A DNA stretch of 40,809 nucleotides from an uncultured archaeon (GCA_902384525.1 CABMCA010000118.1:1-40809); one strand, 5' to 3'. Numbered from the stretch's first letter, positions 33,180 through 40,809 are shown. Made by a program: numbers and translations. The notes: generated from the letters alone by a model not told the origin.

Positions 33180-34204
33180 TTTCCCGCCTCCAGTTGTTTT
33201 GCGAGGAATACGCTAAGGTCAACAACATCAAAATTATACTTCTTTACCGCATCTTTTTCACTCTTCAGGCAATTAAAATGAGCAAGGCATTTTGAACATG
33301 TGGTGATCAGGGTCTTTGCGCCTGTTGCCTCGGCTTCATTCATCCTTGCAATGCGAAGCGCTTTTGTCTGTTCATTGCAGTTCATGAAATTGCTCACACC
33401 GCAGCACAGGGCCTTTTCCTTTGAATGTTCCATCTCTTTTAGTGTAACACCATTTGCAGTGAGCGCTTTTCGCGGCGCATCATATTCTCCCATGTGCCTT
33501 CCCAGCCTGCACGGGTCATGGTAGGTCACATCCTGATTTATTTTCAAGCCCAGTTTATCCCATAACTGTGATGTATGAACAACTTTTATCCCCAGGTCAT
33601 AATCCTTTGAAAAAGTACGGTAGCATTCGGCGCAGCTTGTTACAAGGGTATCGATACCGCTTTCCTTTATGTATTTTTTATTATATGCCTTAAGGCCATC
33701 GAAAACATCTTTTTTTCCCTGCCAGAGGACATCATGGCCGCAGCATTTCATATTTAGAACCTGGGGTTTCATACCCAGTTTATCAAGAAGCTTAACAGAT
33801 GATGTTGTTATTTCCCCAAAATTGGTTTTAACATCATGCAGGAATAAGTCAAGTGAATCCACGCATCCGGGGAAGAAACCGATTTTTGAATCGCCTGATT
33901 TCGCTGCAATGTTCCCATTGAGCCTGGAACTCAATTCAGCAAGCTCTGTGAAAACACCAAGATGCGCAATAGAAAGAGGCTGTTTTCCTTGCCGCTCTTC
34001 CCTGATAAAGCTCAGGAAATCCACCTGCTGAAGACATTCTTGGGGGCATAACCCGCATGTCAGGCATGTCCAGATATCCTGGGTTTCAAGCCCATAGACA
34101 TTAGCATTGTAAATGGAACTCCGGGGAGATGTTTTTGATACTCGGCGCATGGGGCATATGGATGTGCATTTGCCGCACTGATAACATGATTGTACGTTAC
34201 TCAT
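33176..34204 (-). CDS. HdrD-like protein: ferredoxin domain plus two CCG domains
   Basis: In this 342-residue protein, C7/10/13/17 (CYQCGKCTSICP) and C47/50/53/57 (CLTCGLCPQEC) form two [4Fe-4S] sites like those in HdrC. The rest resembles HdrB: GFFPGCVDSLDL, KCCGHDVLW and SCAECY, then YHDPCRLGRHMGEY, CCGVSNF and TTCSKCLAHF. It therefore fuses HdrC and HdrB in one chain as HdrD does, but it is shorter than membrane-associated HdrD (about 400) and no cytochrome (HdrE) is next to it. It is the first gene of the operon. Its disulfide or thiol substrate is unknown; related proteins also occur in GlpC and lactate-oxidase systems. Confidence 0.88.
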   Translation of the reverse strand: MSNVQSCYQCGKCTSICPMRRVSKTSPRSSIYNANVYGLETQDIWTCLTCGLCPQECLQQVDFLSFIREERQGKQPLSIAHLGVFTELAELSSRLNGNIAAKSGDSKIGFFPGCVDSLDLFLHDVKTNFGEITTSSVKLLDKLGMKPQVLNMKCCGHDVLWQGKKDVFDGLKAYNKKYIKESGIDTLVTSCAECYRTFSKDYDLGIKVVHTSQLWDKLGLKINQDVTYHDPCRLGRHMGEYDAPRKALTANGVTLKEMEHSKEKALCCGVSNFMNCNEQTKALRIARMNEAEATGAKTLITTCSKCLAHFNCLKSEKDAVKKYNFDVVDLSVFLAKQLEAGK

Positions 34205-34532
34205 TTTGTACCCATCAGATTTAATTTGTTTGTAACGTTTTTTTTAATATTTAGAGGGATTGATTGGTTTTAAATCTTTCTATTTTTAGCGATGCAGAGA
34301 TGCATTATTATTAATATAACATCATTATTAATAATGGAGCATAATTATTAATCATGTTACTTTACCCTGGAACCCCTGTCGCCAATGGTCAAAATAAGAT
34401 TATTAACTTCATGGCTCGTGGGCTCCCTGTGGTTTTCCATCTCAAAGATGTCAATAATTGCGCTGAACGTGCAATGCAGTCTGTCAGTTGTTTTTCTCCT
34501 GCTTTGTCGGGTCATATTTACAATTGATGTAA
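34205..34532. promoter_or_regulatory. Upstream region of the Hdr operon, with three ATTATTAAT direct repeats
   Basis: A probable TATA element for the minus-strand operon lies at about 34242-34253 (read backwards TAAATATTAA), about 40 bases before the HdrD-like ATG. Further upstream, ATTATTAAT occurs three times at 34307-34315, 34324-34332 and 34344-34352, spaced 17 and 20 bases apart. These could bind a regulator. A short plus-strand open frame (34385-34570) has no features that I trust. Confidence 0.45.
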
Positions 34533-34901
34533 ATGATATGTACAGTAATAAGGATTTTGGTTCGTATTGATACGAATGAAATGATTGATTATGATGAATT
34601 CATTTCTTTTGCCGACCTCAAGATCATGTTCAGCTCGGTGAGATATTTCGATTATCACTGGCTGCTTGTGTCTCTTTTCTCCCTGCGTGTCCTCCTCTGG
34701 TTCATCGTGATTGGCTGCGCCACAATGGTTCTTATAACAAAAGCATATACTGTTCATCCTGAAGAACCTGAGGATGCTAAACGCGTTATTGAGGGTATGG
34801 CAAATTCAAAGCAGCGATGGCTCATGCGCGGTCTGTATGTACTTATGGCGAGCTTTGTTGTGTTATTCCTGGATATCGTTCTCTTCCTGAGTGCGAGATG
34901 A
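34533..34901 (+). CDS. Small membrane protein with two helices
   Basis: This 122-residue protein has a first membrane helix at about 40-68 (WLLVSLFSLRVLLWFIVIGCATMVLITKAY), a polar loop (TVHPEEPEDAKRVIEGMANSKQRW) and a second helix at about 98-119 (LYVLMASFVVLFLDIVLFL). The first 16 residues may not be coding, since ATG 34581 (MIDYDEFISF) is an equally good start. No family is recognised. A protease gene follows on the same strand, 148 bases later. Confidence 0.55.
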   Translation: MICTVIRILVRIDTNEMIDYDEFISFADLKIMFSSVRYFDYHWLLVSLFSLRVLLWFIVIGCATMVLITKAYTVHPEEPEDAKRVIEGMANSKQRWLMRGLYVLMASFVVLFLDIVLFLSAR

Positions 34902-35049
34902 ATTTTCATTATCCAGAAAATATTAATACTTCTCAGAACTATGTAATATGTGAGAAGTCAGCTCAGAAGGATGTCATGGGGTGTCAGTTAACTTAAAAAT
35001 TCGGTGTGCGACCATAAAAATGATAATGATAAACAGGTGACTATACTAT

Positions 35050-35919
35050 ATGCCGATTCTGGACAATATTAATTTCAATATCACGGACATCCTTTGGATA
35101 CTCGTATTTATTTCATTCTTTATACCTGTGGTACAAAAGCGGATACTTTTGTCAAAGCGTCAGATGATCATGCGTTCAATCGAGACAAAGCGCAATAGCA
35201 GGGTGATCAGCATGATACACAGGCAGGAGGTCATGAGTTTCTTCGGGTTCCCACTTGCCAGATACATCGATATTGAGGATTCGGAGGCCGTGCTTCGGGC
35301 CATACGCATGACACCGCATGATATGCAAATCGACCTTATCCTGCATACGCCAGGCGGACTTGTACTTGCTGCTGAACAGATAGCCTCCGCACTTAAACGT
35401 CACAAAGGAAAAGTAACCGTGTTTATCCCTCATTATGCGATGTCCGGCGGTTCCCTTATAGCCATGGCAGCCGATGAGATTGTCATGGATCCAAATGCAG
35501 TCCTGGGCCCGGTCGATCCGCAGCTTGGCGGACCTCAGGGGTATTATCCCGCGGTTTCCATACTTAAGGCGCTGGAGCAGCCAAACCCTCACAGGGATGA
35601 CCAGACCCTTATTCTTGGTGATATAGCAAAAAAGGCTATTGACCAGGTATATGAAGCTGTACATCTTCTGCTGCTTAAACACAATACTCCTGAAAAAGCG
35701 TCGGAACTTGCAAGAATGCTCAGCGAAGGCCGCTGGACGCATGATTATCCGATTGATTTTGAGCAGGCAAAGGAACTGGGTTTGCCAGTTAATGACCAGA
35801 TGATCAGAGAAGTCTATGATCTTATGGAACTATACCAGCAAGCAGGCATGCGCCGGCCTTCTGTCGAGTTCATTCCCACCCCATATATGCCACATGCTCC
35901 GCCTGGCAAGGGAAAATAA
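35050..35919 (+). CDS. SDH-family Clp-fold serine protease, membrane-anchored (PF01972 type)
   Basis: In this 289-residue protein, residues about 12-30 are an N-terminal membrane helix (DILWILVFISFFIPVV). The protease core has LILHTPGGLVLAAEQIASAL (near 97), HYAMSGGSLIAMAADEIVMD with catalytic S132, and LGPVDPQLGG. These features match the SDH/SppA-like Clp-fold proteases of archaea, which are thought to clear signal peptides or damaged membrane proteins. The segment EGRWTHDYPIDFEQAKELGL near 235 is also conserved in the family. It is followed by tldD and lonB on the opposite strand, so three proteolysis genes sit together. Confidence 0.88.
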   Translation: MPILDNINFNITDILWILVFISFFIPVVQKRILLSKRQMIMRSIETKRNSRVISMIHRQEVMSFFGFPLARYIDIEDSEAVLRAIRMTPHDMQIDLILHTPGGLVLAAEQIASALKRHKGKVTVFIPHYAMSGGSLIAMAADEIVMDPNAVLGPVDPQLGGPQGYYPAVSILKALEQPNPHRDDQTLILGDIAKKAIDQVYEAVHLLLLKHNTPEKASELARMLSEGRWTHDYPIDFEQAKELGLPVNDQMIREVYDLMELYQQAGMRRPSVEFIPTPYMPHAPPGKGK

Positions 35920-35948
35920 ATACAGGATTCACTATCCGCAGATGATCT

Positions 35949-37277
35949 TTACCCGCTTCCCCCGACCATCGCCCTGTTAACAAGCACATGCGGCGCCCCG
36001 TCGCTGACAGGTACAAGCTGGCCTGCTTTACCGCATCGTCCTGAATTCATCTCCAGGTCATTTCCAACTTCTGATACATTATTTAATATTTCAAGAGTAT
36101 TTCCTGATAAAGAGACATCCCTGAGTGACGTCGTCAGCTCTCCGTTCCTGACTATGAACCCGCGCTCTGCATTGAACTGGAAAACCCCTTCACCAGGATT
36201 CACCTGGCCTCCGCGTGAGCCTTTAAGATAAATACCGTTTTTTAATTCAGAGAGCATTTCATCAAATTTCATACCGTCCGGCGCTATGAAGGTGTTGCTC
36301 ATCCTGATCACGGGTCTTGCATACCCCTGGGAGCGTGAATTCCTTGATTCGCCGCCAAGTTTGCCTGCTGTTTCCCTTGAATGAATAAAGGATTTCAGTA
36401 CCCCGTTCTGTATCAATGTAGTTCTTTTTGATCCTGCGCCCTCGTCATCAAAAGGATAGTATCCGTATTCATGAAGGGACGGGTCGTCATAAACCGTAAT
36501 AAGCGGGGATGCTATTTGTTCGCCAATTTTTCCTGAAAGGATAGAGTTTCCCTCAAGAACATGGTCTGCTTCTACTGCATGACCAACTGCCTCATGGATA
36601 AAAACACCGGCAAGTTCCTGGTCAAGGATCACAGGGTAGGTCCCTGCTTTTGGCGTTTTTGCAGATAAAAGCTCTATTGCAGTAGTAGCTGCTTTTTCTG
36701 CAAGTGCAAAAGCATCATGTTTCTTAAATATCTCAAATCCCATTACTCCAAACCTGCTTTCTCTTCCGATCTGGTAAACGCCTTCTGACTGCGCAATTGA
36801 GCTTATCGCAAAACCAATACGGGTTAACGTATATTCACAATCAAGCCCTTCGGAACTCGAATATTTGACGTTTATCAGTGATTCGGAATAAACGGCATTT
36901 GTACTTTGTATCCCGGTTTTTTTTGCACTTTTTTCGATTTCAAGAAGTAATTTGACTTTGTCTTCGATTGGAATATCCTGCGGTTTTTCCTTTATCACCG
37001 GAAGATCCTTAAGATCAGGTTTTTTTATAGGGGCAAGATCAATCGGGTTCCTTGGACTCCTGTTTCGTGCAGATTCCGCAAGCCTTCCCGCAGATGAAAT
37101 CGCAGCATCGGTATTCTCAACAACGCCATCCAGGGAAACGAATCCCCATGAGCCGCCGTCAAGAACTCTAACAGCTCCTCCACTTGAGAAATTATTCGAT
37201 ATCTCACGTATCTGGCCGTTATCAAGAACAATTGATGTGCTGACACTCTTTATAATACGTGTATCATAAAAATCCAT
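35949..37277 (-). CDS. tldD: TldD-type metalloprotease
   Basis: This 442-residue protein belongs to the TldD/PmbA family. The catalytic zinc site is HEAVGHAVEADH (near 229), with the H-E-x-x-x-H pattern and a downstream Glu. Other conserved pieces are DEGAGSKRTTLIQNGVLKSF, SRSQGYARPVIRMSNTF and the C-terminal CGKAGQLVPVSDGAPHV. TldD usually works with TldE/PmbA, which lacks the metal site; no such gene is in the window. The gene starts 7 bases after the lonB stop and is presumably cotranscribed with it. Confidence 0.93.
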   Translation of the reverse strand: MDFYDTRIIKSVSTSIVLDNGQIREISNNFSSGGAVRVLDGGSWGFVSLDGVVENTDAAISSAGRLAESARNRSPRNPIDLAPIKKPDLKDLPVIKEKPQDIPIEDKVKLLLEIEKSAKKTGIQSTNAVYSESLINVKYSSSEGLDCEYTLTRIGFAISSIAQSEGVYQIGRESRFGVMGFEIFKKHDAFALAEKAATTAIELLSAKTPKAGTYPVILDQELAGVFIHEAVGHAVEADHVLEGNSILSGKIGEQIASPLITVYDDPSLHEYGYYPFDDEGAGSKRTTLIQNGVLKSFIHSRETAGKLGGESRNSRSQGYARPVIRMSNTFIAPDGMKFDEMLSELKNGIYLKGSRGGQVNPGEGVFQFNAERGFIVRNGELTTSLRDVSLSGNTLEILNNVSEVGNDLEMNSGRCGKAGQLVPVSDGAPHVLVNRAMVGGSG

Positions 37278-37284
37278 AGATTTC

Positions 37285-39198
37285 TCACACTATGCTTATT
37301 GGCTTTGTTTCAGGGATAGGAAGGGCGAATTTTGTTCTTGAAGCGAATTTTTTAAGGGTAGCAATAAGACCATCCTTTTCCACGCCAACAAGGCTGTATT
37401 CCAATACCTCTTCAATATTTGACACAGGGATTATTCTTATCTGATCCTTGTATTCATCTTCAATAAGCACATCTCCCATATTTGATTTTGTAATGAGGAC
37501 TGTTTTTATTCCTGCCAGTGCCGCTGCTTCTATCTTGTATGTGACGCCTCCTACAGGCAACACGTCGCCCCTGACCGAGAGTGAACCGGTCATTGCTACT
37601 GTCTGGTCAATAGGTATTCCCTGGATCGCAGATAATACCGCTGTAGCTATGGAAATGCTTGCAGAATCGCCTTCTACACCCTCATACGTTCCCACGAACT
37701 GGATATGGACATCCATTCTGGAAATATCCTTGCCAGTTGTCTTCTTGATAAGTGCGGAAACATTCTGCACAGCCTCTCGTGCAATATTTTTCAACATTCC
37801 TGTAGCAATTATATGGCCTTCGGATGTGGATTGTGTTGGTGTGACCTCAGCTATTATCGGAAGGACTATACCCGAATCCTCACCCATGACAGCAAGACCA
37901 TTTACTCTTCCAACCTGTGCGCCCTCTTTTATATAGAGCTTATAATCTTTTCTTCGCTCAAGATACTGGTGCGCAAGCTGCTGTTCAACAGAACGGGCAA
38001 TACTCTTTGCTTTTAACACATGTACAGCTGTGGTGAGCGGTGCATTTTCCCCATGTGCAATATCACCGGCAACACGAACAAGACCTCCAAGGTCCCTGAG
38101 TTTAAGTGTCAGATGCCCTTTTCTTCCTGCACGGCGGCGTGCTTCGCGGATTATCTCTTCAACAGCGCCTTTATCAAAATGAGGTATCTTGCCATCTCTT
38201 ACAACTTCCTGGGCAACGAACCTGACAAGCTTTTGCCTGTTATCGGGCGTATCCTCAATGGTATCGCTCATATATACTTCGTATCCATAGCCTTTGACAC
38301 GTGAGCGAAGTGCAGGATGCATTCCCTTGATAGCATCAAGGTTTCCCGCTGCCACCATTATAAAATCACATGGTACAGGGTCTGTTTTAACCATTGCGCC
38401 GCTTGAACGTTCAGACTGTCCTGTGATTGCAAATTCCTTTTCCTGGAGTGCGGTCAAAAGATTTTGCTGGGATTCGATCCTGAGCGTATTTATTTCGTCA
38501 ATGAACAGCACACCCTTATGGGCTTTATGGATAGCACCACTCTCTACCCTGTCATGCGCTGGTGTTTCAAGTCCGCCTGACTGGAACGGGTCGTGACGCA
38601 CATCGCCAAGAAGCGCGCCTGCGTGCGCACCAGTGGCATCAATATAAGGAGCGATCTCCTTGCTCTTGTTTGAAACGAGAAGTTTGGGGATCAAAGCAGT
38701 TTCTTTTGGCATGAACTGGCGCATCATCATAGCTATTAATACCGCTGCTATGATTCCCATAAGATATTCCCCAACGAAAAATGAATATCCTACGATGCCA
38801 AGGACAAGAAGCATAATGAACATATTACGCGCTGTTGTTCTTTTTTGCGCTTCCACTTTGTGGGCATCGGTGATCTCTTTGCCTTTTCCAGCTGGCACTA
38901 TGCGTATCTTTGGATTATTGGGATCATCCGGATTGTTATATACCAGAACATCCTGTAATTCCTCTTTTGGAAGCAATTCAGCCATTGCTTTTGCAAGCAT
39001 TGATTTACCAGTCCCCGGTGTTCCAAGCATCATTACATGTCTTCTCTGGTTTGCCGCTTTTCGTACTACCTCCACGGCATGTTCCTGGCCAATGACCTGT
39101 TCGATCAATTTTTTAGGAACCTCAATATCTTTAGTAGATGTTATTTCTAACCCGCCAAGAAGGTCCTGATTCTTTACTTCGTTTTCAGTATTTTCCAT
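37285..39198 (-). CDS. lonB: ATP-dependent protease LonB (archaeal, membrane-anchored)
   Basis: This 637-residue protein has the archaeal LonB length. The AAA+ module has Walker A GTPGTGKS at 59-66 and FIDEIN near 232. Two membrane helices are inserted between Walker A and B (MFIMLLVLGIVGYSFFVGEY and MGIIAAVLIAMMM, about 126-158). The protease domain carries the Ser-Lys dyad with the Ser in EGDSASISIATAV (near 510) and the Lys in GGVTYKIEAA (near 553). It degrades unfolded and regulatory proteins at the membrane. The start is supported by an AGGT-type ribosome site and an AT-rich promoter upstream. Confidence 0.96.
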   Translation of the reverse strand: MENTENEVKNQDLLGGLEITSTKDIEVPKKLIEQVIGQEHAVEVVRKAANQRRHVMMLGTPGTGKSMLAKAMAELLPKEELQDVLVYNNPDDPNNPKIRIVPAGKGKEITDAHKVEAQKRTTARNMFIMLLVLGIVGYSFFVGEYLMGIIAAVLIAMMMRQFMPKETALIPKLLVSNKSKEIAPYIDATGAHAGALLGDVRHDPFQSGGLETPAHDRVESGAIHKAHKGVLFIDEINTLRIESQQNLLTALQEKEFAITGQSERSSGAMVKTDPVPCDFIMVAAGNLDAIKGMHPALRSRVKGYGYEVYMSDTIEDTPDNRQKLVRFVAQEVVRDGKIPHFDKGAVEEIIREARRRAGRKGHLTLKLRDLGGLVRVAGDIAHGENAPLTTAVHVLKAKSIARSVEQQLAHQYLERRKDYKLYIKEGAQVGRVNGLAVMGEDSGIVLPIIAEVTPTQSTSEGHIIATGMLKNIAREAVQNVSALIKKTTGKDISRMDVHIQFVGTYEGVEGDSASISIATAVLSAIQGIPIDQTVAMTGSLSVRGDVLPVGGVTYKIEAAALAGIKTVLITKSNMGDVLIEDEYKDQIRIIPVSNIEEVLEYSLVGVEKDGLIATLKKFASRTKFALPIPETKPISIV

Positions 39199-39486
39199 AT
39201 TTTACCTGATATATTATAAATAATAAGTTTATTAGACTTAAGATTATCGCATTTAGGGAAATGATGATAATTAGAATATGCCTTTATATCTTTTTCGCTG
39301 CTACATCCAAAAAGTCTATATGATTTAACCCATATTAAGCTTACGTTTAATCAGAATTTTTTATGATATTTTAATCAGAAATACTACTTTATGACTCAAA
39401 GGCAAGTGAAAGCGGGCGAACTGCTACAAAAAAGTGAATTGAACCTGTTGTTAAAATCCATCTTTTGATAACAAAATACAAAAAGA
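39199..39486. other. Intergenic stretch between lonB and the stress-protein gene
   Basis: No gene is seen. It holds the lonB promoter (TATTATAAATAATAA near 39212-39227), two copies of TTAATCAGAA near 39348 and 39370, and a weak inverted repeat (TTGTTA at 39448-39453 and TAACAA at 39469-39474). Confidence 0.45.
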
Positions 39487-39515
39487 ACAGGTTAGATATC
39501 GGCTAACTAACCTGT
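39487..39515 (-). terminator. Hairpin terminator downstream of the stress-protein gene
   Basis: ACAGGTTAG at 39487-39495 pairs perfectly with CTAACCTGT at 39507-39515 around an 11-base loop. Read on the minus strand, the stem is followed by TTCTTTTTGTATTTTG. It lies 21 bases past the stop codon at 39537 and is a good candidate terminator for that gene. Confidence 0.7.
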
Positions 39516-39536
39516 CTGCTGTCTGGAAAATTCCTG

Positions 39537-40184
39537 CTAATACTCAGTAGAAGGAGTTTTCTCTGCAGCGTGCGGTTGCACTACTGTTTCTTTCTCTGTA
39601 ACTACTGTTTCACTCTCTACTGTATGGGGTGTCACCACTGTTGTACGGGGTGGCACTGTTTCCTCTGCTTTTGCCTCTCCTGTTGTAGAAATATCTTCAG
39701 CTCCCGTACTTTTCAGGATTTCTTCAGCGCGCTTTGCCCATTCCGAACTATCTGTATGAACTGATAGTAAGATGCCGCCTTTATTAATCAGTCCTTCGTA
39801 CCTTTTTGCCTCATACTCAGGAACGCCCATGCCGACAAGAGCTCCTACAATTCCACCGACCGCACCGCCAACACCAGCGCCAGCCAGAGCTGCCATAAGA
39901 GGGCCTGCTGCTATAAAGGGACCGACACCTGGAATTGCCAGTGCGCCAATACCTGCCAGCCATCCAAGAGCCCCTCCTATTACAAGTCCGGAGCCTGCAC
40001 CTGTTGCTGCGCCTTCAGGAGCCTTAGTGTGTTTCTCATGTGCGAATTCTTTTGTACTTGTCTTTTCAGGCATGAGTACCGAGATGTCTGAACTGCGAAA
40101 ACCTGCAGCTTTTAGAGCATCAACAGCAGATTCAACTCCCACTCGTGTCTTATATATTCCAAATACTGCTTTATTTGTTGCCAT
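39537..40184 (-). CDS. YflT-like general stress protein with glycine-zipper membrane segment
   Basis: In this 215-residue protein, residues 5-40 (KAVFGIYKTRVGVESAVDALKAAGFRSSDISVLMPE) match the N-terminal alpha/beta part of the heat-induced YflT/GSP17M family. About 58-120 is a Gly/Ala-rich membrane-associated segment with G-x-x-x-G zippers (GLVIGGALGWLAGIGALAIPG and following). Another alpha/beta unit follows (YEGLINKGGILLSVHT). The C-terminal 40 residues are a Thr/Val/Glu-rich low-complexity tail with TTVV and ETVV repeats. An AGGAGAT ribosome site precedes the ATG. A role in envelope stress is plausible but not shown. Confidence 0.78.
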   Translation of the reverse strand: MATNKAVFGIYKTRVGVESAVDALKAAGFRSSDISVLMPEKTSTKEFAHEKHTKAPEGAATGAGSGLVIGGALGWLAGIGALAIPGVGPFIAAGPLMAALAGAGVGGAVGGIVGALVGMGVPEYEAKRYEGLINKGGILLSVHTDSSEWAKRAEEILKSTGAEDISTTGEAKAEETVPPRTTVVTPHTVESETVVTEKETVVQPHAAEKTPSTEY

Positions 40185-40218
40185 ATTATTTATCTCCTTT
40201 TCAATTTAGTATATTTTT

Positions 40219-40320
40219 CTCTAACTTTCTCTAACTTAATTATCCGGTAATTTTCGACTTACTTCCGGTAAGCTCTAACCATACTGATAAAATTCTCATG
40301 ATACTAAGAAATATCCGGTA
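40219..40320. promoter_or_regulatory. Upstream region with TCCGGTA and CTCTAAC direct repeats
   Basis: TCCGGTA occurs three times (40243-40249, 40264-40270, 40314-40320) and CTCTAAC three times (40219-40225, 40229-40235, 40273-40279), all within about 140 bases upstream of the stress-protein gene. Repeated short motifs in such a position suggest binding sites for a regulator. Confidence 0.4.
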
Positions 40321-40372
40321 CGGTTACAGAATTTTTTAACAAAGTATGTTGTTTTATCACTGTTCAGGGTAA

Positions 40373-40413
40373 GAATCAGGCAATATAGCAATGTCGCACT
40401 TTTTGCCTGATTC
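40373..40413. repeat. 11-bp perfect inverted repeat
   Basis: GAATCAGGCAA at 40373-40383 and TTGCCTGATTC at 40403-40413 are exact complements with a 19-base loop. A close third copy, TTGCCTGAATC, lies at 40469-40479. The hairpin could end transcription from either side or be part of a short mobile or structural element. Confidence 0.7.
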
Positions 40414-40452
40414 GCTTTGAATTTTTTGAGACGTTTATTAGTTATTTTCGAA

Positions 40453-40719
40453 CTATTTTCCCTGATTATTGCCTGAATCTCCAGGACTCTTCTTCTTGCT
40501 TGCTTCCCCTTGACCCTTTTCCAAATCTCTGTGACTCACTTCCGGATCTCTCAGATTCTTCCTGCCTGTATCTTCCTGACTCTTCAGGTCTGTACCTCTG
40601 GGATTCTCTTCCAAATCTCTGTGACTCACTTCCGGATCTCTCAGATTCTTCCTGCCTGTATCTTCCAGATTCTTCAGGTCTGTACCTCTGGGATTCTCTT
40701 CCAAATCTCTGTGACTCAC
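40453..40719 (-). CDS. Possible repeat protein, coding status uncertain
   Basis: The minus-strand frame is open from the right edge region to TAA near 40453 and would encode about 88 residues from GTG 40719, made of a 30-residue repeat (SHRDLEENPRGTDLK and EDTGRKNLRDPEV). The product would be very polar and disordered. Because the repeat length is a multiple of three, two plus-strand frames are open as well, so an open frame here is weak evidence. No ATG and no convincing ribosome site are seen. Confidence 0.25.
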   Translation of the reverse strand: MSHRDLEENPRGTDLKNLEDTGRKNLRDPEVSHRDLEENPRGTDLKSQEDTGRKNLRDPEVSHRDLEKGQGEASKKKSPGDSGNNQGK

Positions 40720-40729
40720 TTCCGGATAT
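40521..40729. repeat. 90-bp tandem repeat, about 2.3 copies
   Basis: Copies begin with CCAAATCTCTGTGACTCAC at 40521, 40611 and 40701; the last is partial and ends near 40729. Within each unit four degenerate sub-repeats of 21-24 bases can be seen, each a pyrimidine-rich run ending in GACTC, GATTC or similar. Copies 1 and 2 differ at very few positions (for example TCTTCCTGACTCTTC against TCTTCCAGATTCTTC), so the duplication is recent. Confidence 0.88.
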
Positions 40730-40809
40730 ATCGGAAGATAGAAGTGTATGGATAGAGTGTTGATCTGGGGTGTAGCAGTATCATTATATTAAAAATGTGT
40801 GTGGGTGGG

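Noticed and set aside
34385-34570. Short plus-strand open frame with hydrophobic segments
   Set aside because: It overlaps the start of the better-supported gene at 34533, crosses the likely promoter region and lacks a ribosome site.
1-40809. tRNA, rRNA or riboswitch genes
   Set aside because: No cloverleaf-like sequences with T-loop or CCA features and no known riboswitch core were noticed by eye; a covariance search was not possible.

Overview
The window looks like a chromosomal segment of a methanogen-related euryarchaeon, most likely a member of the Methanosarcinales near the methane-oxidising Candidatus Methanoperedens (ANME-2d) group. This is inferred from gene content: cytoplasmic heterodisulfide reductase genes (hdrA, hdrB, hdrC), an F420-type FrhB/FdhB subunit, MvhD subunits, an archaeal membrane-anchored LonB, an archaeal pilin, and TATA-type promoters. 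No rRNA or tRNA gene was seen, so the assignment is not proven.

Layout. 1-6.0 kb: the end of a membrane protein, an exported polysaccharide deacetylase and a lipoprotein with a double-psi-barrel-like fold, two small unknown genes, and a three-gene minus-strand unit (two membrane proteins and a Cys/Met-metabolism PLP enzyme). 6.0-9.7 kb: an orphan AbrB-like antitoxin next to a decayed PIN toxin, a minus-strand pilin operon, and a divergent pair (a Rossmann-like protein and a winged-helix regulator) sharing a palindromic operator candidate. 9.7-17 kb: housekeeping and sugar genes, namely a DUF166 protein, malic enzyme and rhomboid protease, then a set of three genes expected to make UDP-glucose, UDP-glucuronate and UDP-xylose, then a DUF2227 membrane protein and hemB. 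17.1-22.1 kb: an AT-rich accessory stretch with a Fic protein, an hsdM remnant, convergent antitoxin-like and RelE-like genes, and a 962-residue SF1 helicase with a C-terminal nuclease-like domain.

22.1-34.2 kb is the centrepiece: an 11-gene minus-strand operon in which nearly every junction overlaps by 1-8 bases. In order of transcription it encodes an HdrD-like protein, HdrC, HdrB, a 1018-residue double HdrA, MvhD, a normal HdrA, a second MvhD, an FdhB-like F420 subunit, an unknown protein with an internal repeat, an FdhA/NuoG-like protein without a visible catalytic Cys/Sec, and an Ala/Lys/Pro-rich protein. The likely product is a large soluble flavin- and iron-sulfur-based complex coupling F420, ferredoxin and thiol/disulfide chemistry. 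I regard this as the best candidate for an undescribed system here.

34.2-40.8 kb: a small membrane protein, then three proteolysis genes (SDH-family Clp-fold protease, TldD, LonB), a YflT-like glycine-rich stress protein with a good hairpin terminator, and a 90-bp tandem repeat region at the right edge.

All functional calls come from reading motifs by eye. No database search, structure prediction or composition statistic was run.
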